NCBI GenBank assembly: GCA_964019135.1
Contig: OZ025255.1
Coordinates: 29,017,188 to 29,081,187 of the forward strand
DNA from: Arenicola marina
Lineage: Eukaryota > Annelida > Polychaeta > Arenicolidae
Direction of reading: 5' to 3'
Length of the DNA: 64,000 bases
Shown: one piece after another, positions 31,196-41,815 of the stretch
How the letters are laid out: each line of letters begins with the position of its first letter
Numbering within the stretch: the first letter of the stretch is position 1
The notes under the pieces: model-generated
What the model saw: the letters and a program-made list of their open reading frames with translations, nothing else
Databases searched by the model: none
What the model was told of the DNA's origin: nothing
Program-made: the position numbers and the translations under genes

Positions 31196-32472
31196 TATAT
31201 ACAGAATACCAAGACGCCCTTGTACCGATCTATGTAAATAACATTTAAGCAAGTAAATAACTTTGATAGACAAATATGTATTGTACGAGTTGCTATGTTC
31301 ATGCAGCCAGTCCCTAATACCATTCCGCGCGGCCCCCCGGAGAGGAGGTGGGGGGCAGTGTTATACAAAACTCGTGTCGGAATTCCTAATTTGCATACTG
31401 AACAGCAAAGTATGGGCAGTATATGAGCACACGACGTTGAACCAAATTAGTCACAGACGATTGTGTAATTACGAAAAAAAGTTTGTTTACAACATTATCG
31501 ATCAACAACAATCATAAATAGTAATGTAAATGTACATCCTAGGCCAATGTCTAGGCGTAACCGTCCCAAACCCAGCAATGTATTAGGCCACGCTCGCGAT
31601 CGCACCCTCTTGTTCGCGCTCAAGTCGTTCTCTCCACGCGAGAGTATGGTGGCATATTTGTGCACGAATGCGAAATGTCGAGTGGCACAAAACTCTCGCG
31701 TCCAGTGTATTTTGGTTTTAACAGACAGTACAGTATCCTGCTGACAGTGATCGATGTAAGTGGGGAGTCGTGGATGACGTAACGTAAACCAGTACAGTCC
31801 AATGTGCGCCACCATTTACCTGGCATATTCAATATTGAGCCTTCCTAAGAACGCAAAAAAAGGCAAACCATCTATGGTGCACCGTTTCTGAATTATTCAA
31901 CCCCAGCCTGAAACAGACGGTACAGGCGTGAGGCAGGTATGAAAAGGGACGACATATTATAACGCCTGAAGCCATCGGTCCCGGACCCTGTTAGCAGAAC
32001 CTAATTTGGATACTGGACAGCAAAGTTATCCCTCAACCCTGAATTGTGTATGGGGACACGACGTTGAAGCTAATTAGTCATGGACCATTGTGTAATTGTG
32101 TTATGTATTAAATTCTAAAATCTCCTGTTCCTGTACCCCTGCCATGATACATTCTTCAGTACCCTCTTGCGGCACAGCGAGGAGGTATTTCTGATCAGTA
32201 GAGCTGACGGGCGAGATCGTGTCTTGATAGTGACAGACATTGCATTTACTGGTGTTATACCGGCAGTAAACTACCAGCGGTCAGTTTAAGGTACCCCCCC
32301 CCCCCCCTCTCGATCATCACAGCTTTCCTTCTTTGATAGCTCAATGGAAGGGGCATGCTCCCGCCCCTCCCCGATTATGCAAATACTTTTTGAACAGTCT
32401 AAAGGAAATCACTCTGGCTAAATCAGTTTGATGAAGTAACAAGACATATGATGAAAATGTATATTACTTATG
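31196..32472. other. Gene-free stretch
   Basis: Family F segment CAAACCCAGCAATGTATTAG near 31567 and a C run near 32295. Nothing else was seen. Confidence 0.45.
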
Positions 32473-32686
32473 CAGGGACGTATCCAGGAAATTCCACTGA
32501 GGTGTTGACTGAAAAAATGCGACCAAGGCGTGGGGGAGGGGGGTTCCATCATTTTTTTGACGCCCGGGGAATCGGGGGAGGGGGGTGTCAAAGCCTCAAA
32601 TGGCCTAAATTTGCATTGAAAAACGGCATTCTTCCTTAAAAAGGGGGGGGGGGGGTCCGAACCTCGCTCTCCTGGATCCGGCCCTG
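32473..32686. mobile_element. hAT-like MITE with CAGGG-CGGATCCAGGA ends
   Basis: The left end CAGGGACGTATCCAGGA and the right end, in reverse complement CAGGGCCGGATCCAGGA, are inverted repeats. CTTAT occurs directly beside both ends, a probable target duplication. The interior is G-run rich and non-coding. Confidence 0.75.
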
Positions 32687-33275
32687 CTTATAATTGTTAT
32701 TGGTTGAAAATATTGTTGCAAACTCTTTTCATACCAAGCTGAACGAAAACTCATGCATTAAGCAATTTCATCGCAATTTCAACAAATTATATAAATGGCA
32801 GACATTTTCATTCTCATTTATTTGATGGTATATATATTCATGTGGCCGCGGAACCAAGTTGGTTCCGTGATGCCATGTCGGTCCCCCCAAGTATGGCATT
32901 GCCCCTAGCGACCTCTATTGGGACTTCATATAGGCACCCTCGGACCATCAGACCATTACTTACAAACGAAAATTTCGGATCGATGCTTTGGATAGTCAGA
33001 CAGTGCTGTTATCATGGATAGATCTAAGCTAATTAAATAATTGTGTTATCGACTGGAATTGACGCATGCAATAATGAGTTGTCGTCGTTTGAATCCCATA
33101 TTGAAACATAATGTCACGTATACCCCCTGAAATGTCACAGAAGTTGTTTTCCAATAGGTTTTCTAACGTACAACCGTCTTGGCAGATGTTCGGATACCAC
33201 ACGATACATTTGAGATGTAGACAGCACGGTTTCCTTGTTGCCGCTGAAACGGTTAGATTAATTTTAACTGTAACG
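32687..33275. other. Gene-free stretch
   Basis: A small perfect inverted repeat (CGGAACCAA, then TTGGTTCCG) lies at 32848-32866. No gene was seen. Confidence 0.45.
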
Positions 33276-33475
33276 CCTGGTTCACACGACGCAGTAGGTT
33301 GCGAAGTTCGTTGCAAGAAATCAACATTTTGACCAACTGTGCAACTAGAGGGCCGGTTTTCCACGCATTGTAAGTGTAGCGAATGTTCTAAAGTTTTGAT
33401 CAACGGAATTGTCAACTAATCAGCGTCGAGCACTTTAGCCAATCAGCGTTGAGATGATCACGTGGTATTGTCTCC
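33276..33475 (+). repeat. Dispersed repeat family E, copy 2
   Basis: Matches 18840-19045 from GGTTCACACGACGCAG through GAGGGCCGGTTTTCCACGCA to CAGCGTTGAGATGATCACG. Confidence 0.72.
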
Positions 33476-33618
33476 CAATCTGAAATCGATGAAAAAAGGG
33501 GGGTGGGTTTACCACTGACCCCCCTCCCCAAAAAAAAACCCCAGCAATGTATTAAGTACCACCCCTCCCCCCCCTCCCCCTGGCCAACCGACGTCCAACG
33601 GATGGGTCACTGTCTACC

Positions 33619-33633
33619 CCACTAGGTGGCAGC
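33619..33633 (+). promoter_or_regulatory. Possible CTCF-like site
   Basis: CCACTAGGTGGCAGC fits the CTCF core CCASYAGRKGGCRS at every position. Weaker CGCTAGGTGGCG relatives lie in repeats at 15234, 34717 and 48501 (reverse). The match is a sequence match only; binding is unknown. Confidence 0.3.
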
Positions 33634-34150
33634 ACTTCACTCATCGAGAACCCCACATGGGGACACCTAGAAATGAGCTGGCTGGTTCCACGCTTAAATG
33701 TTTATTTACGGTAGTATATATAAGTATGTTTTTATTTACGAGCAAGTAAAAATAGGCATTGCCAGATAATGTGATCGTCCATCGGTGAAGTTTTACATAA
33801 ACTTCAAATAAACTTCCGCCGCTACTGACTGACCAGCTGATTAACGACGTCATAATCACCGGGTAAGACATATCCGCTGAGAGAAATAGTTCTCACTAGG
33901 GGCACTAAATTATTCTGTTTAAGAACACATTTGATGAAATAAACGTCAGATTTTATTAATTAAACGCGTATGTTTCTGGTTTAGACAATCGGGTCGCTGG
34001 CTAATATAGCCGGTCGCTTGCTCATCAGTCGGTCTGTTGCTCGTCTCTAATTCTACAAGCCCCCAGATCCTCGGGATAAGCGGTGGCTCCACCGCGTGAG
34101 TGACGTACTAGTTATTCGAATGCGTTTGATCAGTTTGGGGCTGAGCAAGC

Positions 34151-34510
34151 CAGGGCCCGGAAGTATAACGAGACCAAAACGAGGCGATTTCAGGGCGAAA
34201 AAAATGCCTCAGCCAGGGCCATTTTCCTGCCCTGGCTGTAAGTATAAAGCCGCAGAGCGATAAAAACGGCCCCAAACCGGTAAATTGCCCCTGATTTCGC
34301 TCCGATTTCGCCCAAATTTCTCCCTGCTCGGTTTTTTCGCCCCAAATGGTCAGTTTAGATAAATGGCCCTAATACGCCCTAATTCCGCCCTGTTTTGGCC
34401 CTGAAACAAAACCTGCTTTTTAAAGTGCCCTGAATCAGGGCGAAATCGGGGCAATTTACGGGTTTGGGGCCGTTTTTTTCGCCCTGGCGCTTTTATACTT
34501 ACGGGCCCAG
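34151..34510. mobile_element. Foldback MITE with CAGGGCCCGGAAGTATAA ends
   Basis: The left end CAGGGCCCGGAAGTATAA and the right end (reverse complement CTGGGCCCGTAAGTATAA) are inverted. The inner 34237-34320 and 34440-34500 are also mutually inverted (ACGGCCCCAAACC). Non-coding, small DNA transposon. Confidence 0.72.
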
Positions 34511-35252
34511 GATGGGTCATTAGCCAGCCAGCCACATGCTCCATGCGTTTGTCAACATGGCCACGATGTCATAATTAGAGAAGTATTTAGTTTTAACAGC
34601 TGTGTTTTAATATGTGGTTAAAAACGTCCGTGTATGTTGCCGGCTGCCGAGTGACTGCATGAGGCCGGGTTATATTCATTACCAAAACGATAGGGAAGTT
34701 CAACTTTTATCACTAACGCCACCTAGCGAACATACCATCAGTGCATCACTGTTACCGTCACGCATACAAGATAATCACACACATTCGTAATGCCCGGTTC
34801 ACACGATGCAAGACGGCATTACAAACGCTGAAGGTTTTGCTGTGAGGAGAAGTTTTGTCTGACTCGTACGGTAAATTAAAGCGATATTTGGCATTTGCAT
34901 AAATGGATGCATAAACAGTTAACATTCACTTAACCGGTACATAACAACATATGACAAGTGTAAATGAGGCTCCAACTGTTAGCTCTTCCATTTAATCTGC
35001 AGAATAAGCTCTGTCCGAGGAATATATGTTGCATATTGTGTTTCGTCTCTGCCATATTGACTTCATTCTCGACGAAATGGGATTCAATCTGTATACCAAT
35101 GCCATTTGGTCAACCGAACCAACTTTTGTTTTCATTCCTTAATCCAATAGTCTTTTTCCAAAGAAAAAATAACATTTCGTGCAGGTGTACTATCCCGGAT
35201 GTAATAATCAGTTGTTCGATTGAAGTGTATACGCCCAGGTAACAAAATAATA
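34511..35252. other. Gene-free stretch
   Basis: Holds the start of a family E-like repeat (GGTTCACACGATGCAAGACG at 34797). No gene was seen. Confidence 0.45.
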
Positions 35253-35388
35253 TTCTCCGAATATTCCGCCAATGTTACGGGAATATTACCAAAAAACATT
35301 CCGGGAATGTTCTTCAGGAAAGTGTTCTTAATATTCAGGGAATGTTTTTTGGTAATATTCATGTAACATTGGCGGAATATTCGGAGAA
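35253..35388. repeat. Foldback: 56-bp arms, 24-bp loop
   Basis: The left arm (35253-35308) starts TTCTCCGAATATTCCGCC; the right arm (35333-35388) is its reverse complement with 52 of 56 matches. The arms hold repeated AATGTTMCGGGAAT-type motifs. Probably a miniature foldback element. Confidence 0.88.
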
Positions 35389-35510
35389 CATCCGGAGTAT
35401 GCTTTTTGAATATTACGAGCGAACCGTCCCAGAACATTAAACGAATATGATGGCGCACTCACAGAAATGAAGCAGACAACTGTTTAACATTTCTAACTTC
35501 TTTATTCGTA

Positions 35511-36990
35511 TATCACCGCCTGGTTGACCGGTCAATGCCCCAATACAAACCGCATAACAAGTTTAACGCAGTCACTATAATTACATTACCGCGTGGTTGA
35601 CAGGCCATTGCACCAATACAAACTGCATAACAAGTTTAACGCAGTCATTATAATTGCATTACCGCGTGGTTGACAGGCCATTGCACCAGTACAAACTGCA
35701 TGACAAGTTTAACGCAGTCATTATAATTGCATTACCGCGTGGTTGACAGGCCATTGCACCAATACAAACTGTATAACAAGTTTAACGCCGTCTTTATAAC
35801 TGCATTACCGCGTGGTTCACAGGCCATTGCGCCAATACAAACTGTATAACAAGTTTAACGTAGTCATTATAATTACCTTGCAGCGTGGTTGACCGGTCAA
35901 TGCGCCAATACAAACTGCACAACAAGTTTAACGCAGTCTTTATAACTGCATTACCGCGTGGTTCACAGGCCATTGCACCAATACAAACTGTATAACAAGT
36001 TTAACGCAGTCATTATAATTACCTTGCAGCGTGGTTGACCGGTCAATGCGCCAATACAAACTGCACAACAAGTTTAACGCAGTCTTTATAACTGCATTAC
36101 CGCGTGGTTCACAGGCCATTGCACCAATACAAACTGCATAACAAGTTTAACGCAGTCATTATAATTACCTTGCAGCGTGGTTGACCGGTCAATGCGCCAA
36201 TACAAACTGCACAACAAGTTTAACGCAGTCTTTATAACTGCATTACCGCGTGGTTGACAGGCCATTGCACCAATACAAACTGCATAACAAGTTTAACGCA
36301 GTCATTATAATTGCATTACCGCGTGGTTGACAGGCCATTGCACCAGTACAAACTGCATAACAAGTTTAACGCCGTCTTTATAACTGCATTATCGCGTGGT
36401 TCACAGGCCATTGCGCCAATACAAACTGTATAACAAGTTTAACGTAGTCATTATAATTACCTTGCAGCGTGGTTGACCGGTCAATGCGCCAATACAAACT
36501 GCACAACAAGTTTAACGCAGTCTTTATAACTGCATTACCGCGTGGTTGACAGGCCATTGCACCAATACAAACTGTATAACAAGTTTAAGGCAGTCATTAT
36601 AATTACCTTGCAGCGTGGTTGACCGGTCAATGCGCCAATACAAACTGCACAACAAGTTTAACGCAGTCTTTATAACTGCATTACCGCGTGGTTGACAGGC
36701 CATTGCACCAATACCAACTGCATAACAAGTTTAACGCAGTCATTATAATTGCATTACCGCGTGGTTGACAGGCCATTGCACCAGTACAAACTGCATAACA
36801 AGTTTAACGCATTCATTATAATTGCATTACCGCGTGGTTGACAGGCCATTGCACCAGTACAAACTGCATAACAAGTTTAACGTAGTCATTATAATTACCT
36901 TGCAGCGTGGTTGACAGGCCATTGCGCCAATACAAACTGTATATCAAGTTTAACGCAGTCATTATAATTACATTACCGCGTGGTTGACAG
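35511..36990 (+). repeat. 73-bp satellite, about 20 units, with A/B variants
   Basis: The unit contains ACAAGTTTAACGCAGTCATT and CGTGGTTGACAGGCCATTGC. Two variants (GCATTACCGCGTGG and ACCTTGCAGCGTGG) often alternate, giving a 146-bp higher-order period. It ends where the duplicated 55-bp array begins. Confidence 0.95.
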
Positions 36991-36995
36991 GCCTG

Positions 36996-37570
36996 TATAC
37001 AGGTCTGTGTCTCCCACCCCAGGCCCCCAAGGAACATTCTCACTTCCTGTCCAACACCTTTGTATCTCCCACCTCAGGCCCCCCAGGAACACGCTCACTT
37101 ACTATCCAACATGTTTGGGTCTTCCACCACATGCCCCCAAGGAACACGCCCACTTCCTATCCAACATGTCTGTGTCTCCCACCACAGACCATCAAGGAAC
37201 ATTCTCACTTCCTATCCAACATGTTTGTGTCTCCCACCACAGGCCCCGAAGGAACTCCCACTTCCTATCAAACATGTTTGGGTCTTCCACCACATGCCCC
37301 CAAGGAACACGCCCACTTCCTATCCAACATGTCTGTGTCCCCCACCACAGACCCTCAAGGAACATTCTCACTTCCTATCCAACATGTTTGGGTCTTCCAC
37401 CACATGCCCCCAAGGAACACGCCCACTTCCTATCCAACATGTCTGTGTCTCCCACCACAGACCCTCAAGGAACATTCTCACTTCCTATCCAACATGTTTG
37501 TGTCTCCCACCACTGACCCCCAAGGAACATTCTCACTTCCTATCTAACATGTTTGTGTCTCCCACCACAG
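36996..37570 (+). repeat. 55-bp acceptor array in duplicate copy, about 10 units
   Basis: Same unit as 9640-10722 (GTGTCTCCCACCACAG then GCCCCCAAGG), but with its own subfamily: a GGTCTTCCACCACATGCCCC variant that has lost the acceptor AG alternates with intact units, giving a higher-order pattern. Confidence 0.92.
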
Positions 37571-37746
37571 GCCCCCAAGGAACTCGCTCACTTCCGGAGG
37601 AAGACGGCGTTGCAGCACATGCAGAAGTCTTGCAAGATGCGCGCGCGACCGGATGTTCCGGCCCGCAAGGAAGCGCGAGACACCATCGACTACAAGAACT
37701 TCAAAGTGCAAGCAAAGCCCACCGCCCCGGGGGGTCCCTCCGTCAG
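37571..37746 (+). CDS. DUOXA penultimate exon, copy 2
   Basis: Same length (176 bp), acceptor (CCCACCACAG) and donor (GTCAG/GTGGGT) as copy 1. Encodes APKELAHFRRKTALQHMQKS, ARPDVPARKEARDTIDYKNF and the same Pro/Gly-rich end. It could be an alternative 3' exon of the upstream DUOXA gene, the end of a lost paralogue, or unused. No upstream DUOXA exons were found beside it. Confidence 0.55.
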
Positions 37747-38592
37747 GTGGGTGTGCCTCAGTCACAGCGCGCCTATCAGGGCCTATCGAACCTTAAAGCT
37801 ATTGAAACAGGCAAAATCCGGATTCACCATTGTAACCATGTTTGGCTTGATTCGTGCGAGAATAATCTTGCTTCTCACTAAAAGTGGCGTGAAACCCGAT
37901 CAGAATACTTCACTAAAAGTGTGCAATAAACCAGTGAACTACACGCCGATCTGGGATGCACATGGGCTTACTAGCTAATTAAAAATGACGATCTTTTTTG
38001 AGGAAGTAGCTACACATATAAGTAACTCCCAGCACCGAATTAACACTGCTATTAATGTCGCATTGTGTCCCTAAAAACAGTATAATATATGTTCTGAGTG
38101 GAAGTCTAATATGGATGTCCTTATTGATATTATATAAAACAGAGCAATTAGGGAACGTAATTTTAAAGCTGTTGATCGGCAGAATGGTTACTACTAAAGT
38201 CATTCTCGGTCATGTAGAGATGCAGAGGTGAAATGAGGCATATATTTTGTACAGGGAGTCAACATTCATCCTGTAAGGGTTTTGTAAGTGTTCTAAAAAA
38301 ATGTTTAGTAACGTAGTAAAATGAGAAGCGCTGTAAAGAGAAAAACGAGTAATGTAGCCTCAACCAAAAACGTCGAGGCGAAAAGTGCAGTAGTTTGATG
38401 ACGTCACTTATGTACCGCTGGGCTTAAGAGAAAAAATGTGCGGCGTAATATGACACATTATGTATAGATCGCCTGCTAACCTGAAAATAAGCGAAAAAAG
38501 TAGATGAAAGAAAATATTTCTCAGATTCCTACAGGTAGGCTTAATATATAAAATGCAGGTAATTTTATGGTTCTCACAACTATTCGTTACAG

Positions 38593-38644
38593 CTATCAGT
38601 CTGATGAAGACACCATTGATTACGAGGACGTCAACCAGATCTAG
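38593..38644 (+). CDS. DUOXA last exon, copy 2
   Basis: The acceptor is TTCGTTACAG. Encodes YQSDEDTIDYEDVNQI and TAG at 38642-38644, in phase with the exon ending at 37746. Compared with copy 1, changed residues keep the acidic and tyrosine-containing character. Confidence 0.52.
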
Positions 38645-40520
38645 AATGTGAAGCAACGTTGGAGAGAAGCTGCTCTCACTTCACGCTGTGGCTGTGTAGT
38701 GTGTGCTACGGACATACAGCGCCTGGCGTCCCAAGTAGCCAACTAGACTCATGACGTCAGCCACTCGTTGCCATCCCAACGCGCCTCGTGCCCGCAGTGT
38801 TTCAGTTCCCAGTGGTATTACATTGTCAGTATATATACTCGTCAAAGAAAGCAGGACTTTACTTTCTGGCAGGTTGACCTGCAAAAGTGGTTGATTTATT
38901 TCTTTTATATTTAGTTATGTTCTCTTCTGTAACACTCGTTTGTATTCGGTTCGCAGTTGCGTTCAATTCTCAGTTATGTTCCGTTCTTGGTTGTAAACGC
39001 TTTCGGTAATATTCCGCCATGTAAGATACAATGGAACGGGCGGCTATTCAAGCAGCAGCGCCTAAGAGGGGTCAGGAAGGGATAAATGGCGACACGCGAC
39101 ACAGGCGTATATCAAAAATCGACATTGACCGCCAAATTCCGACACTGAGGATCTGAAAAAACGACATCGACACAGAATTTTAAAAAAAAAACGACACTGA
39201 ACGTCGTGCAAAATCGACATTCGAAACTGAGAATTTAAAAAAATCAACACTAGACACTGGACCCCCCCTATCCAGACCCCTCTCAAGCTTGATTATTTTT
39301 ATGTTATTTGTAAACACTTGTATATTTATCCCCAATGTACCCCCAGGAAAGCTGCCTCCGTTATCTAATGGCGAAGTCCAGGGTTGAAATCACCCATTGC
39401 ATGTTGTAAGGATCGGTGGTAATAACGGTATTTATTCCAGCTGTATGTTATGCTAATGTGGTGTCCAGAGTGACTCTCGAGTGCCATACCTCCTTCTCTA
39501 TAATTTTTTTGCCGTCCTCTTTATCGGTTATGTAACATGACAGATGGGGAAATGTGTGGGAAATCAGACCAATTAGAGCAATTACTTGTGTCATTACATG
39601 TCATTACCTCGTGACTAGTGGGCTTTCTCTGGTGAACATGCACTCACTCGCACTATATTCATAAAATCCAACTATCCGAAGAAATAATTACACAAAAGTT
39701 ATATTATGTGTATATATATATTTACATATTTATATAATCAACTAAAACTGAAGATGATCACATAACAACGTTAACGTTGGAGGCAACGAATTAGTTACGT
39801 AATTGTACGTAACGTTATGTGGGTCTATAATATGGATAGGTGGTACCTAAAAAATGCGAGCGTATATTTCTTAATTCAGATATTCCGAGGGGATACATCT
39901 AGATTAGTATTCAAAATTAATCTCACTTCGGCTTGCCATAAAGAATAGCTTTGGCGGGATGACGTATACCATGCACGTGCTTCTCATTCGGTTGCTTAGG
40001 AACTCCCATTGTGACGTCATGTTTATAACATTTTGACGTCACAACTACTCACTATGACAGCAGCCGATGGGCGGTCACCAAGAGCGCTCTGCTTGGCAAC
40101 AGACATTTAGCGCGTCGCTTATAAATTAGATCTAACTTTGATTTGAAGTATACATCCAGTGTTAACATTGAATCATTTATTGGTTAATATGATGGGGCAG
40201 CTGATTTAATTATTAAAGACATGACATAATAGGCTCCGTCCTCTCTTTGCTTGAATATATTTACGTACGGCTGATATTTACTCCGAATCCGAAAACGTCT
40301 CATGCGGGCTGTTACGCGAAATAAAAGTCGTAAGCCTATGCTTGAAATGGACTTTGAATACGCATGCATGTTACCTTAAGAGCTCGCTTGCGCTCGCTAT
40401 AAGACGATAACTGACTTTGATATCTTGCTGCATGATGGGTATGTTTGCCTTGAAAACAACAATAAACATCCCAAACCAAGCACATCCTGGTTATGTCATA
40501 TGTGATACCGCACTCACATT
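38645..40520 (+). other. 3' UTR-like region, copy 2
   Basis: Aligns with 11619-12900, including the CGACA-rich low-complexity stretch (39080-39230) and the AATAAA near 40460. Interrupted by a 570-bp insertion at 39829-40398. Confidence 0.5.
39829..40398. mobile_element. 570-bp insertion in duplicate copy 2
   Basis: Absent from the aligned position in copy 1 (12810). TATA occurs on both sides, a possible target duplication. I found no clear terminal inverted repeats or coding sequence. It must have entered after the segmental duplication, or been lost from copy 1. Confidence 0.55.
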
Positions 40521-40803
40521 ACTCGAAATAATGTGCATCGCTTCATTGGTCACGTGACATTGGCAACGGGGCGGCACCAAATCAAATCGTTAGGTTCAGT
40601 GGATTTTATTTGTCTTCTAAAATCTTTTTGTCAACGAAATCAGAATAATGTTCTCAAGGCATACATAAAAGTCAGGTACATATAAATGAAAGATGTACGT
40701 CGCATGATAAAAGCTGTATATTCTTTAAACCGCCGGACTAAGACTACCGTGGAACCGCCATTGCGGGTTCATGCGGTGGGCTTTTTGCAGAAAAACTGTA
40801 GCA

Positions 40804-41505
40804 CGCACTGGCGGTTCTACGGTACTCAGGCGGCCGGCTTCCCGGGGTCTGCAAGCCACTACGCATTACAGCGCACTGGCGGTTCTACGGTACTCAGGCG
40901 GCCGGCCTCCCGGGGTCTGCAAGCCACTACGCATTACAGCGCACTGGCGGTTCTACGGTACTCAGGCGGCCGGCCTCCCGGGGTCTGCAAGCCACTACGC
41001 ATTACAGCGCACTGGCGGTTCTACGGTGCTCAGGCGGCCGGCCTCCCGGGGCCTGCAAACCACTACGCATTACAGCGCACTGACGGTTCTGCGGTACTCA
41101 GGCGGCCGCGCCTCCCGGGGCCTGCAAACCACTACGCATTACAGCGCACTGGCGGTTCTACGGTACTCAGGCGGCCGGCCTCCCGGGGCCTGCAAACCAC
41201 TACGCTTTACAGCGCACTGGCGGTTCTACGGTACTCAGGCGACCGGCCTCCCGGGGCCTGCAAACCACTACGCATTACAGCGCACTGGCGGTTCTACGGT
41301 ACTCAGGCGGCCGGCCTCCCGGGGTCTGCAAGCCACTACGCATTACAGCGCACTGACGGTTCTACGGTACCCAGGCGGCCGGCCTCCCGGGGCCTGCAAA
41401 CCGCTATGAATTGCAACGCACTGACGGTTCTACGGTGCTCAGGCGGCCGGCCTCCCGGGGCCTGCAAACCACTACGCATTACAACGCACTGGCGGTTCTA
41501 GGGTA
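40804..41505 (+). repeat. 68-bp GC-rich satellite, about 10 units
   Basis: The unit contains CGCACTGGCGGTTCTACGGT and CTCAGGCGGCCGGCCTCCCG. It lacks stops in more than one frame, so the 271- and 212-residue open frames here are satellite artefacts. Confidence 0.95.
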
Positions 41506-41815
41506 CTATATATTATAAATATTACATTTGTGACGGTTGTCAATGACTGAGACGGTTGCCAATCAACATTGCATGGCTGGTAAATTTTCCATTTGATGTA
41601 TGAATGCTCCCATCCCATACACAAAGGGATGACCCAAAAATCGCTCACGTCTTGTGTTTAGTAATGCACGCAGATGCACACTTGTTACCACCAGGTACGC
41701 TCAGTTGTATATAATTGGAAAAAAATATACTATATAGACATAAATAATGATAGGATTAGACACAAAAACTTTACATCACCGAAATGTGCAGAGGAAATGT
41801 TAGGCACACATTGTG

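Larger units (their letters stand above)
36996..40546 (+). repeat. Segmental duplication, copy 2 (DUOXA 3' end)
   Basis: Same-orientation copy of 10374-12963: 55-bp array, penultimate exon, intron, last exon, UTR and poly(A) signal. It differs by an extra block near 38165-38347 and an inserted block at 39829-40398. It lies about 26.6 kb downstream of copy 1, with the FkbM gene between. Confidence 0.9.

Noticed and set aside
35511-36990. Regular repeats reminiscent of a CRISPR array
   Set aside because: Units abut with no unique spacers, the host is eukaryotic and there are no cas genes; it is a satellite.
36980-37881. Open frames of 178-273 residues
   Set aside because: Translation of the 55-bp array; only the part from 37571 on, in the exon frame, has support as an exon.
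40686-41501. Open frame of 271 residues
   Set aside because: It lies in the 68-bp GC-rich satellite; several frames are open and the peptide is only the translated unit.
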